Assembly: GCA_004292515.1 (NCBI GenBank)
Contig: RDXB01000079.1
Coordinates: 53,028-117,027, forward strand
From: Oscillatoriales cyanobacterium
GTDB taxonomy: Bacteria; Cyanobacteriota; Cyanobacteriia; CACIAM-69d
Length of the DNA stretch: 64,000 bases
Direction of reading: 5' to 3'
Positions 54,166 through 62,803 of the stretch are shown in pieces (the first letter of the stretch is position 1; every line of letters begins with the position of its first letter). Under the pieces are notes generated by a model. That model saw only the letters and a list, made by a program, of their open reading frames with translations. It ran no database searches and was not told the DNA's origin. A program made the position numbers and the translations under genes.

Positions 54166-56826
54166 TTAGTTGACCTTGCAGGGGTTCAGATCTGGGGCGA
54201 TCGAGTTGGCAAAGTCGATCGCCAGCCGGTCATCAATCAGCGGTTTCCCCTCGTAGGCATCAACCAACAGTTGGCGCAGATCGGTAATGAGGGGATAGCG
54301 AGGATTGCAGCCAGTACATTGGTCATCAAAGGCGCGATCGGCCAGGTCGTCGAGCTTGCTGTAAAACTCGTCGCGGCTTTCGTGGAGCGCCCCGGCCAAG
54401 CTGCTGGGAATATCCACCCGCTGTTTGAGGGCTTCGATCGCCGCAATTAACCGATCGACCTTTTCGGCTTCGTCCTGCCCCCCCAAGCCCAGGTAGTCCG
54501 CAATCCGGGCATAGCGCCACTTGGTGTTTGGATATTTGTACTGGGAGAAGGTGGCTTGCTTGAAGGGCGCGTCCGTGGCGTTGTAGCGGATCACGTGGGA
54601 AATCATCAGGGCATTGGCTAAACCGTGGGGCACATGGCAACTGGCTCCCAACTGGTGGGCGATCGAGTGGCAAATGCCCAGGAATCCATTGGCAAAGGCC
54701 ATCCCGGCGATCGTGGCCGCGTAATGGATCTTTTCGCGGGCCTTGGGATCGGCAGCTCCCTGGTGGTAGGCACTGGGCAGATATTTAAAGATCAGCCGAA
54801 TCGCTTCCAGGGCCAAACCGTTGGTGTATTCCGAAGCCATCACCGACACGTAGGCTTCGATCGCATGGGTCAGCGCATCAATCCCACCAAACGCCGTCAG
54901 GCTCTTGGGCATGTGCAACACCAACTCGGGATCGACGATCGCCATCGTCGGTGTCAGGGCATAGTCCGCCAGCGGGTACTTGATGTTGGTGCGGCGATCG
55001 GTCACCACCGCAAAGGGCGTGACTTCCGAACCCGTGCCCGAAGTGGTCGGAATCGCCACCAAAATCGCCTTGTTACCCAACGGCGGCAGCTCATAGACCC
55101 GTTTGCGGATGTCCATAAACCGCATCGCCAAGCCATCGAACTCGATTTCGGGATGTTCGTAGAGCAACCAAACAATCTTGGCCGCATCCATCGGCGAGCC
55201 GCCCCCGATCGCGATGATCACATCCGGTTGGAAAGCCTTGGCCCGTTCCAGCGCCCGCATCACCGTATCCAACGATGGATCAGGCTCCACATCGTAAAAC
55301 AGGTCGTAGCGCAAACCAGTGGACTCCAAGGCCCGCTCCAGCCCCACCGTCACCCCCAAGTCAAACAGCGGCTTATCGGTGATAATCAGCGCCCGTTGCT
55401 TGCCCGCCAAGTCGCGGATCGCCACCGGCAACACCCCATATTTGAAGTAAATCTTTGGGGGCACCCGGAACCAGAGCATATTTTCCCGGCGCTCGGCCAC
55501 GGTTTTGATGTTCAGCAGGTGGCGCGGTTCCACGTTGTCGCTGGTGGAGTTGCCACCCCAGCTACCACAGCCCAGAGTGAGGGACGGATCGAGCCGGAAG
55601 TTATACAAATCCCCGATCGCCCCCTGGGAAGAGGGCATATCAATCAGCACCCGCGACACCTGCATCCGGTCTTCAAAAACCCGGATTCGATCGCGCCGCG
55701 CCGGGTCCACATACAGCACCGCCGTATGGCCCCGCCCGCCAAAGTTGACCAGGCTTTCGGCCTTGGCCACCGCCGCCTCAAAGTCCGCCGCCCGATACAT
55801 CGCCAAGATCGGCGACAACTTTTCGTAGGAAAAGGCTTCGGTGGGGCCAACGTCGCTCACTTCGCCCACCAACAGGCGCGTACCCACTGGTAGCTGAATG
55901 TTCACCATCGCCGCGATTTTTTCGACGCTTTGGCCCACAATCGCCGGGTTAATGTGGCCATCGATCAGCATCAGTTGGGCGATCGCCTCCCGTTCCGCCG
56001 GGTTCAGGAAATAAGCGCCCCGGGCCCCAAACTCCCGCCGCACCTCGTCGTAGACCGCATCGACCACCGTTACCGATTGCTCGCTGGCGCAAATCGTGCC
56101 GTTATCAAAGGTTTTGCTCAACAGAATCGACGACACGGCCATTTTGATGTGGGCCGTTTCATCAATCACCGCTGGCGTGTTGCCCGCGCCCACCCCGATC
56201 GACGGGTGTCCCGACGCATAGGCCGCCCGCACCATGTTTGGGCCCCCCGTCGCCAAAATCAGATTGACCGCCGGGTGTTGCATCAGGGATTGAGACAAGG
56301 GCACCGAGGGCTGATCAATCCAACCAATGATCCCCGGAGGCGCACCGGCCGCCACCGCCGCATCCAACACAATCCGAGCCGCCGCGATCGTGCAGTCCTT
56401 GGCGCGCGGGTGGGGCGAAAAAATAATCCCATTCCGAGTTTTCAGAGCAATCAGCGCCTTAAAAATCACCGTCGAAGTGGGATTCGTGGTGGGCACAATG
56501 CCAGCCAAAATCCCGATCGGTTCAGCAATTTTCTGAATCCCAAAAACCTCGTCATCTTCCAAAATGCCGCAGGTTTTTTCGTCCTTATACTTGTTGTAGA
56601 TAATTTCCGAGGCGAAGTGATTTTTGACTGTTTTGTCTTCGACCACGCCCATGCCCGTTTCAGCAACGGCCTGCTTGGCCAGAGGAATCCGAGCGGCATT
56701 TGCGGCTAGGGCTGCTTGTTTGAAGATTGCATCAACCTGTGCTTGGGAAAAGGTGGCGTATTGGGTTTGGGCCGCCTGCACCTGTTGGATTAATTGCTCA
56801 AGTTCTGGAACATTCGTAACTGTCAT
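54166..56826 (-). CDS. adhE: bifunctional acetaldehyde-CoA/alcohol dehydrogenase
   Basis: An 886-residue protein. The N-terminal aldehyde dehydrogenase half (about 1-440) has the catalytic C246 in TFDNGTICASEQSVTV and NPTSTVIFKALIALKTRN. The C-terminal half (about 450-870) is an iron-dependent alcohol dehydrogenase with GGGSPMDAAKIVWLLYEHPE, AFGGIDALTHAIEAYVS and the iron ligands in CHSIAHQLGASCHVPHGLANAL. It reduces acetyl-CoA to ethanol with NADH, recycling reducing power. ATG 56826 (MTVTNVPELEQLIQQ) is used, as the in-frame extension upstream looks unrelated. It forms a fermentation pair with pflB. Confidence 0.96.
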   Translation of the reverse strand: MTVTNVPELEQLIQQVQAAQTQYATFSQAQVDAIFKQAALAANAARIPLAKQAVAETGMGVVEDKTVKNHFASEIIYNKYKDEKTCGILEDDEVFGIQKIAEPIGILAGIVPTTNPTSTVIFKALIALKTRNGIIFSPHPRAKDCTIAAARIVLDAAVAAGAPPGIIGWIDQPSVPLSQSLMQHPAVNLILATGGPNMVRAAYASGHPSIGVGAGNTPAVIDETAHIKMAVSSILLSKTFDNGTICASEQSVTVVDAVYDEVRREFGARGAYFLNPAEREAIAQLMLIDGHINPAIVGQSVEKIAAMVNIQLPVGTRLLVGEVSDVGPTEAFSYEKLSPILAMYRAADFEAAVAKAESLVNFGGRGHTAVLYVDPARRDRIRVFEDRMQVSRVLIDMPSSQGAIGDLYNFRLDPSLTLGCGSWGGNSTSDNVEPRHLLNIKTVAERRENMLWFRVPPKIYFKYGVLPVAIRDLAGKQRALIITDKPLFDLGVTVGLERALESTGLRYDLFYDVEPDPSLDTVMRALERAKAFQPDVIIAIGGGSPMDAAKIVWLLYEHPEIEFDGLAMRFMDIRKRVYELPPLGNKAILVAIPTTSGTGSEVTPFAVVTDRRTNIKYPLADYALTPTMAIVDPELVLHMPKSLTAFGGIDALTHAIEAYVSVMASEYTNGLALEAIRLIFKYLPSAYHQGAADPKAREKIHYAATIAGMAFANGFLGICHSIAHQLGASCHVPHGLANALMISHVIRYNATDAPFKQATFSQYKYPNTKWRYARIADYLGLGGQDEAEKVDRLIAAIEALKQRVDIPSSLAGALHESRDEFYSKLDDLADRAFDDQCTGCNPRYPLITDLRQLLVDAYEGKPLIDDRLAIDFANSIAPDLNPCKVN

Positions 56827-57741
56827 GGCAACCCCGTGGTTGAGCGCTAGCAAAACGGTGAATTGTCCTAGACCGGGCGATCGCGATGGATGGTAGATGA
56901 TGGGCGATCGAAGAACAGCCATGCATCGCAGGCGATCGCCATGCCATGCTTGCTGCAGGCTATTAATGGGTCGTCAATGGGTCGTCAATAGGGCACTAAG
57001 CAAGCATCAGGTAGTGCCTATTCACAGAATACGCCCATCATTTCGATGGAAAGGATTTGGTATAGAGATCCTTAAGAATTGCCACAATTGGCTGTGATTA
57101 GAATCGCGTAGAATTCCTTTTTGCTCAGGCTTTAATTTCAGAGAAAGAGAGCCGAAATCAGCCTCTATTACTAGGATAATGCGGTTTTTAGGTTGTGGCG
57201 ATCGCCCGCCTTATCCTTAACAATTGACCGACGTTTAACAAGTTTTGCAACTAAAATCTTGCAGAAGATGATCAGGGCTAATAGGGTAAATGTTGTCGCT
57301 TAATCCCTGGCTAGGCTGTTGAAAAATCCCGAATCGCCCATTAATCAAACGTCTGTTGGGGATAGGTTAGGTATGGGTATGGATGGGGTTAGGGAATGTC
57401 GTCGTTTCGCCTGCAACCCTGCCGCCACCGTTACGGGATCGTGGAGCAGCCGGATACGCCAGTAGTGACGTGACATCTTTAAAGTGCTGGTCAGTCAAAC
57501 TCCAAAATTCATACCAGCCAAGAATTTAGTGATTTTAGAACCCAGCGAATTAAGGCAGCCGCGCTAGTGGGTTGGGTTGAGGTACGAAACCCAACGCGAT
57601 CAATGCATACTCGGCCGCCGTTGGGTTTCGCAAGCTCTACCCAACCTACTGATCTGATCTAGCTAGAAACTAGGGCGCAACCAGCGCATAGTGAGGCGGT
57701 CTAGAAAACCGCGCTACGGATCGACGGGTTTCACCTGGGCG
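56827..57741. other. 915-nt intergenic region upstream of adhE
   Basis: It contains an R3-like word at 57010, R1-like remnants near 57400 (GGAATGTCGTCGTTTCGCC...CCACCGTTACGGGATCG) and a long hairpin-forming element at 57566-57650. The first 250 nt before adhE are AT-rich and probably hold its promoter. No gene is seen. Confidence 0.5.
57566..57650. repeat. hairpin-forming repeat GTTGGGTTGAGGTACGAAACCCAACG...CCGTTGGGTTTCG
   Basis: AGTGGGTTGGGTTGAGGTACG and its partner at the other end (CAAGCTCTACCCAACCTACT) pair around CCCAACGCG...GCCGTTGGG to give a long stem. The type is common in cyanobacterial intergenic DNA. Confidence 0.7.
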
Positions 57742-58965
57742 TTAATCGGGTAGCTCGTATTGATCGACGATCGCCTTAGCGTAGGCGGGCACGTGCTGAT
57801 CCAGTTTTTCGGGATAGTTGCGCTTCACGTAGAGATAGTTGCGCGTGAAGTGGGAGTCGATCGAAAACCGGGCGTATTCCAACCCCTTGGGCCCAATCCG
57901 CTCGATCGCCAAGCCCAGCAACTTGGCCGCCCACATGGGAATAGTCATGCCCTTGTCGTAGGCGGGAATGCTGTTTTGGACGGCCGGGCGGCGCTCCCCT
58001 TGGGACATCACCGGCTGGGTTTCGATTTGGTCGCGCACCATATCCAGCAGCTCTTGGCCCGTTTCGTTGCGAACCACGATCCATTGCCAGCCAAAGGGCG
58101 CGCCCATGTAGCCCACCACCAAGTCGGCGAGGGAATTCACATAGTCAAAGCAGGTCATGCAGGAGGGCGCGAACACGTCCTTGAGTTGGTCAGTTTTCAG
58201 GCCAAAGAACGGCACGGTTTCCGTGGAGCCGTCTTCGTGCTTGAAGTGGACGCGGAAATCCTGCATGAACTCGTAGTAAACGACTGTGCTGGGCGATCGG
58301 CTGGTGGTGTCGAGGAATTTTTGCAAGCCAGCGCGGGTCACATTGTCTACGCAGGGTGTACCCAAAACGTAGAGCTTTTCGAGACCAAGTTTGTCCTGCA
58401 CCGCGCGCAGGGCTTGGATTTGGCAACCTACGCCGATCACCAATAGGCGCTTCATGCCCGATCGCTCCACTTGCTCCAACACGGACAGGTTAGGCGACAG
58501 GGTGGGCTTGTTGACTCGGGCGGCTAGGATTTCCTCGGGGGTGGTGGCAATCACTGGCTGGGGCTGGAACCGGTCTTCGGGGGTGTTTTGCACACAAACC
58601 ACGCCTTCGACCTTGCCGCTGGTGAGCATGGCGATCGCGATCGAACTGACGATGCCCGTCCATTGGGCCCCTTCGATCGGCTCCGTCTTACGGGCCGCCA
58701 TCATCTCTTGGTGGACTCCAAAGTACAGATCGTCTTCGGAGTCCAAATCACGGCTGCGGCCGTGGGCTTGGGCTTCCAAATCCGCAACCTGTTGATTAAT
58801 GAACGCGCAGGCTTCTTTGACGTAATGCACGTAGTAGGTGTCGCAGAGGCCACACTCGCTGCACAGATCCTTGGCGGGGCGGCGACTTCCGGCCTTGAGG
58901 GCACGGGCTTTGTGATGGCCGAGGGGCGCTTGACCGGATTCCGAGGGCGACTGAGCGAGGGTCAT
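57742..58965 (-). CDS. bciB: divinyl chlorophyllide/protochlorophyllide 8-vinyl reductase, BciB type
   Basis: A 407-residue iron-sulfur flavoprotein of the coenzyme F420 hydrogenase beta-subunit family. The 4Fe-4S cluster residues are C35, C38 and C41 (DLCSECGLC) and a later Cys in VKEAC; a second set appears in VFAPSCMTCFDYVNSLADLVVGYMGAPFGWQW. Central motifs are RLLVIGVGCQIQALRAVQDKLGL and VLGTPCVDN. This matches the ferredoxin-dependent 8-vinyl reductase of chlorophyll synthesis (Slr1923 type). The related 7-hydroxymethyl chlorophyll reductase is less likely. Single gene on the minus strand. Confidence 0.88.
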   Translation of the reverse strand: MTLAQSPSESGQAPLGHHKARALKAGSRRPAKDLCSECGLCDTYYVHYVKEACAFINQQVADLEAQAHGRSRDLDSEDDLYFGVHQEMMAARKTEPIEGAQWTGIVSSIAIAMLTSGKVEGVVCVQNTPEDRFQPQPVIATTPEEILAARVNKPTLSPNLSVLEQVERSGMKRLLVIGVGCQIQALRAVQDKLGLEKLYVLGTPCVDNVTRAGLQKFLDTTSRSPSTVVYYEFMQDFRVHFKHEDGSTETVPFFGLKTDQLKDVFAPSCMTCFDYVNSLADLVVGYMGAPFGWQWIVVRNETGQELLDMVRDQIETQPVMSQGERRPAVQNSIPAYDKGMTIPMWAAKLLGLAIERIGPKGLEYARFSIDSHFTRNYLYVKRNYPEKLDQHVPAYAKAIVDQYELPD

Positions 58966-59260
58966 GGCGGGCAGCGAAGGGGGTCAACGACGGCAAAGAA
59001 GCAATGAATGGCAAAGCAATGGCAAAGCAATGGCGAAACAAGCAATCACCAAGGCGCAACGACGGCCCCAGAGCTATATCAATCCCAGAGCCATATCAAC
59101 CTCGCGGCAAGGCTGCGTTACAGGGCTGTCGGCAGGTTGTGTTTTTGTTGCGTTTTTTATTGTTCCACGGGCGATCGCCCTCGGTAACAGTGCGTTGCTA
59201 ACCCGCAATGTTCGGCAATAGTCGAGCCGGGGATCATGCGGGGCGATCGCTTCTTGTTGC
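58966..59260. other. 295-nt intergenic region
   Basis: It includes a short array GCAATGGCAAAGCAATGGCAAAGC (about 59010-59035). The probable promoter of bciB lies here. No gene is seen. Confidence 0.45.
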
Positions 59261-59578
59261 TCAGGTTTTGGATCGTGTGCGATCGGTTCGCATCAGTTCG
59301 CGCAAGGTGGACACCGAGGCAAAGGTGGCGACGGAATAGGGCACGAGATAGGTCAGTCCAATTTTCAGCCAGCGATCGGGCGGGCAATCTCCCCGCAGGA
59401 GCGCATCGCCATGATTAATGCCAACCAAAATCGTTCCTACAAACAGAGAGGTTTTGAGGGCGCGGGTCACAATCGATCGCCGTCGAGCGATCGCCCACCA
59501 AGTGCAATCCTCAGCAGGGGCGGGTTGGGGGCTGACAGCGATCGATCGCAGGGGGGGTGGCGGGGTCAGCAGCGTCAT
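59261..59578 (-). CDS. nrtS: NrtS-type nitrate/nitrite transporter
   Basis: A 105-residue protein from ATG 59578. It has two hydrophobic segments (ALKTSLFVGTILVGINHGDALL and LKIGLTYLVPYSVATFASVSTL) with the conserved INHGDALLRG loop between and the RWLKI.LTYLVPY motif. NrtS proteins are small two-helix transporters of nitrate and nitrite found in cyanobacteria and other bacteria. The short N-terminal Pro-rich lead-in (TLLTPPPPLRSIAVSPQPAP) is poorly conserved. A TTG start 12 codons upstream is possible. No nitrate-reductase gene is adjacent. Confidence 0.78.
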   Translation of the reverse strand: MTLLTPPPPLRSIAVSPQPAPAEDCTWWAIARRRSIVTRALKTSLFVGTILVGINHGDALLRGDCPPDRWLKIGLTYLVPYSVATFASVSTLRELMRTDRTRSKT

Positions 59579-59754
59579 GGCAGAGTGAGGCCGATTGGAC
59601 AATTCCAGCCCCAATTATATCGATCACGCGGGGTCAGGGGCGATCGCCGGCCGTCGCAGGGGAATTTTGTCTAAATTGGACTCGATCGACCGGGATTGTG
59701 GGGTGTCGTCCAATTATCGAATTTTTGGATGTGAAAGCTTTGGATGTTACAGCG

Positions 59755-60486
59755 ATGGATGTCGAAGCAACCGGACAGCTTTTGGGACATTGGTTGAAGC
59801 TGGCGATCAGCCTGTGGCGCGAAAACGCCCGCTGGATGCTCTGGAATTTATTGTTAGCCTGGGTGCCGGTGGCGCTGGCCTGGTGGCTGTTTTGTCGATC
59901 GCCCCGCCGGCCCAATCTGTTGCCGCGATCGATTCTTTGGTGGCTGGTCGCAGGCATTTTTGTGGCGTTTTTGCCCAATGCGCCCTACGTGGTCACGGAT
60001 CTCATCCATCTAGTGCACGACATCCGCTACGGCCCCGTCGCATCCTATTGGACGGTGGTGCTGCTGGTGATTCCGCAATACGTGGTGTTTGTGGTGGCCG
60101 GGTTTGCTGCCTATGTGTTGTCGTTGATCTGGCTGGCTGACTGGCTGCGAGCGATCGGCTGGAGCGATCGGATTCCCTGGATCGAACAGGGGTTGCACGG
60201 TCTCTCGGCGATCGGGGTGTTTTTGGGGCGGTTTTGGCGATTCAACAGTTGGGACTTGATCACCCAGCCCGATGCCCTACTCGATCGCGTCAGCACAGAC
60301 TTGGGCGCGCGTCGTCCCTTGGCCACCATCGGGCTACTTTGGGTAATTTTGGCGATCCTCCATGCCCTCAGCCAGCCCCTCGCCCTCGGCTATCGGCTCT
60401 ATCGCCAGCAACAACAGCAACTGAAACAACAACTAAAACAGCAAGGGCGATCGCCGCGCCCCCGCCAGTCCGATCGCCCTATTTGA
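59755..60486 (+). CDS. DUF1361 family membrane protein
   Basis: A 243-residue protein with about six transmembrane helices (WNLLLAWVPVALAWWLFC, ILWWLVAGIFVAFLPNAPYVVTDLIHL, VLLVIPQYVVFVVAGFAAYVLSLIWL, LIWLADWLRAIG, and others) plus the DUF1361 signature FLPNAPYVVTDLIHL. The C-terminus is Gln/Lys-rich, encoded by short repeats. Function unknown. GTG 59731 and upstream frame could extend it by 8 or more residues; ATG 59755 is a compromise. Divergent from nrtS, so the 59579-59754 gap probably contains both promoters. Confidence 0.78.
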   Translation: MDVEATGQLLGHWLKLAISLWRENARWMLWNLLLAWVPVALAWWLFCRSPRRPNLLPRSILWWLVAGIFVAFLPNAPYVVTDLIHLVHDIRYGPVASYWTVVLLVIPQYVVFVVAGFAAYVLSLIWLADWLRAIGWSDRIPWIEQGLHGLSAIGVFLGRFWRFNSWDLITQPDALLDRVSTDLGARRPLATIGLLWVILAILHALSQPLALGYRLYRQQQQQLKQQLKQQGRSPRPRQSDRPI

Positions 60487-60521
60487 GCCGGTCAATGCAG
60501 CAGGTTCCCTGCACCGCAAGC

Positions 60522-60806
60522 CTACAGGGCCATCACCGCCGTGTTCACCAACTGCGACAACAGTTGCAGTGCAAAAATCGCCAGCATCGGCGAAAAGTCC
60601 AATCCCCCCAAGGGCGGAATAATCGATCGAAACAAATTCAGGTAAGGATCGGTGAGCTGCCCCACCGTCGCGAAGGGCTGCGAAAACCAATCAATGTTCG
60701 GAAACCAGCTCAGTAGAATCCGAATGAAGATCACCACCGTGTAGATGTTGACGAATTGCAGAATCGTTTTGGCGAGCAGGTCGATCGAAGTACTCGAAGC
60801 ATCCAT
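60522..60806 (-). CDS. YggT family membrane protein (Ycf19-like)
   Basis: A 94-residue protein with two hydrophobic helices (LQFVNIYTVVIFIRILLSWFP and LAIFALQLLSQLVNTAVM) joined by the conserved TDPYLNLFRSIIPPLGGLDFSP motif. YggT/YlmG/Ycf19 proteins are needed for chloroplast and cyanobacterial nucleoid or membrane organisation and, in Gram-positive bacteria, sit beside sepF. Here it is 34 kb away from sepF. Convergent with the DUF1361 gene. Confidence 0.92.
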   Translation of the reverse strand: MDASSTSIDLLAKTILQFVNIYTVVIFIRILLSWFPNIDWFSQPFATVGQLTDPYLNLFRSIIPPLGGLDFSPMLAIFALQLLSQLVNTAVMAL

Positions 60807-61240
60807 AGCGTAAATACCAAATCAATATCAGACAGCAACAGAGAACTTAAAAGGGTCGTTTCACGGCAACCGGGAGCGCTTTGATGGTCGCGCTAGGGGC
60901 TGGATAGCAGGGCCACTCGATCGCCCAGATCCAGAGTAGCGGCAACTGCTCAGAATGGGAATTCTCCCGCCGGTAGATTCACGGGGTAAGGTATACTGGC
61001 AAATTGCGCTCTCAGCTTGGCGATCGATGCCCGTCGTCCCCTGCCGAAGCCACCCGACCAAACCGCTTCAGCACCCGTTCGCGGCCTTAGATCCGTAAGA
61101 TTTTGGATCGGTAACATCCGAACTATCTGAATCTATAGGATTAATCTTCAGGATCAAATCTTCAGGATTAATCTATAGGATCTCAATTCGCGATCTGAAG
61201 TCTTTGCAAATCCCTAGTCTGCTTCCGCTTGGAGAAAGCC
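60807..61240. other. leader region of rpmB with short repeats
   Basis: GGATTAATCTTCAGGATCAAATCTTCAGG and GGATTAATCTATAGG at about 61138-61183 repeat around the probable promoter region. No gene is seen. Confidence 0.5.
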
Positions 61241-61477
61241 ATGTCTCGTGTCTGTCAGTTAACTGGCAAGAAAGCCAACAACGCCTACGCCATTTCTCAC
61301 TCGCACCGCCGCACCAAAAAGCTGCAAGAAGTGAACCTGCAGTGGAAGCGGATCTGGTGGGCCCAAGGCAACCGCTGGGTGCGTCTGCGCCTCTCGACCA
61401 AAGCCCTCAAAACTCTGAACACCAAAGGTCTGCAAGCCTTTGCCAAAGAAGCCGGCCTCGATTTGAACAAGCACTAA
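61241..61477 (+). CDS. rpmB: 50S ribosomal protein L28
   Basis: A 78-residue protein from ATG 61241, preceded by GGAGAAAGCC. The sequence [74 protein letters not shown] matches bacterial and plastid L28. The intrinsic terminator at 61547 follows. Monocistronic. Confidence 0.96.
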   Translation: MSRVCQLTGKKANNAYAISHSHRRTKKLQEVNLQWKRIWWAQGNRWVRLRLSTKALKTLNTKGLQAFAKEAGLDLNKH

Positions 61478-61546
61478 ACCCGAGTGGAAGTTTGCGCTGG
61501 CTGCTGGGTTGCTTCGGCACTAGCACCATCTCACTCACCAAATTTG

Positions 61547-61592
61547 CCCCGCCCGCGATCGCACCCCCACTAGCGATCGTTGGCGGGGTTTG
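61547..61592 (+). terminator. probable rho-independent terminator of rpmB
   Basis: CCCCGCCCGCGATCG pairs with CGATCGTTGGCGGGG across a 10-nt loop, followed by TTTGCAGTCTTT. The T-tract is weak. Confidence 0.6.
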
Positions 61593-61624
61593 CAGTCTTT
61601 AAAACCAAACAACCAAACTTGCCC

Positions 61625-61790
61625 CGAGAGCATGTCTAAAAAGCCAAAATTGATACGCCAAAATTGCTACACCAAAATTGAATTGATACTCTATACGCCC
61701 CAGCGATCAATAGCGATCGATGTAGACATTGATCAATATAGACATCAATAACAATGTAGAAACAATGTAGACATCAATAATGTAGATACA
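61625..61790. repeat. R2 copy and short tandem words AATGTAGACATCAATA
   Basis: GCATGTCTAAAAAGCCAAAATTGATACGCC is an R2 copy (about 61629-61658). ATGTAGACATCAATA words repeat over 61725-61790. The rest of the gap up to pflA (61915) shows no gene. Confidence 0.6.
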
Positions 61791-61915
61791 GCCTTTGCCT
61801 CAAACGGTTGGTACAGCAGATCGCAGATGCTATGGAGTTAGTCGGTGGGTATTAGTGCAACTAGCGAGGCGACTGGAGTTATATTTTCCCCTCGCCATGG
61901 GCGAGTGACTGGACA

Positions 61916-62677
61916 GTGAATGATACAGAGCTAGGGACGAAGATTGTACATGGGCGGATTCACTCGATCGAAACTTGCGGCACCGTGGACGGCCCCGGCA
62001 TTCGATTTGTGGTGTTTACCCAAGGCTGTTTGCTGCGTTGCCTCTATTGCCACAATCCCGACACTCGCGATCCTCACCAAGGGCGCGAGGTGACGGTGGA
62101 TGCGCTGATGGACGAAATTCAGCGCTATCGATCGTATATGCAGGCTTCCGGTGGTGGCTTGACCCTGAGTGGTGGTGAGCCGTTGTTGCAGCCCGAATTT
62201 GCGGCCGAGCTGTTTCGGCGCTGTCGGAATTTAGGGATTCACACAGCACTCGATACATCGGGGTTTCCTGATTTTGCGCGATCGCAGCCAGCACTAGACT
62301 TAGCCGACTTGGTATTGCTAGATCTCAAGTCCTTTGATTCGGAGATTTATCACCATGTCACCCATGTGGCGATCGAACCCACCTTGCGGGTGGCACGCTA
62401 CCTGGATCAAATTCACAAGCCCACCTGGATCCGGTTTGTGTTGGTGCCGGGCCTAACCGATGATCCGGCCAACCTGGCGGGCTGGGCGCAATTTGTGGCG
62501 GGGCTGCGCTGTGTGGAAAAGGTGGAGGTGTTGCCATTTCATAAAATGGGTGAGTACAAGTGGCAGCAAATGGGCTACGACTACGCCCTAGGCGAGGCGC
62601 AACCACCCACCCCAGTTGAGATCGATCGAGTGGTGCGCTGCTTCCAAAGCTACGGTCTGCCGATCGAATCCACATGA
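61916..62677 (+). CDS. pflA: pyruvate formate-lyase-activating enzyme
   Basis: A 253-residue radical SAM protein. The 4Fe-4S cluster ligands are C38, C42 and C45 (GCLLRCLYCHN). Other motifs are the GGGEP-type SGGEPLLQPEFA and LDTSGFPDFA. It generates the glycyl radical on PflB using S-adenosylmethionine. GTG 61916 gives MNDTELGTKIVHGRIHSIETCGTVDGPGIRFVVFTQG, the normal start of the family. It is on the opposite strand, about 8 kb from pflB, so it must be controlled separately. The C-terminus RVVRCFQSYGLPIEST is complete. Confidence 0.94.
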   Translation: MNDTELGTKIVHGRIHSIETCGTVDGPGIRFVVFTQGCLLRCLYCHNPDTRDPHQGREVTVDALMDEIQRYRSYMQASGGGLTLSGGEPLLQPEFAAELFRRCRNLGIHTALDTSGFPDFARSQPALDLADLVLLDLKSFDSEIYHHVTHVAIEPTLRVARYLDQIHKPTWIRFVLVPGLTDDPANLAGWAQFVAGLRCVEKVEVLPFHKMGEYKWQQMGYDYALGEAQPPTPVEIDRVVRCFQSYGLPIEST

Positions 62678-62736
62678 TCCCAGCCACATGATCCCAGCCG
62701 CGCGATCGCCCAAATCCTGATCCCAATCACCAAAAG

Positions 62737-62765
62737 AAAAGGGTTTGCAGCCCTGCCCTTTTAGA
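62737..62765 (+). terminator. possible terminator after pflA
   Basis: AAAAGGG and CCCTTTT pair across a roughly 12-nt GC-rich loop, with a second CGGCTTTTTCG nearby. Weakly supported. Confidence 0.4.
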
Positions 62766-62803
62766 GCGGCTTTTTCGATTAGCCCTACTGCATAGTGTTA
62801 ACC

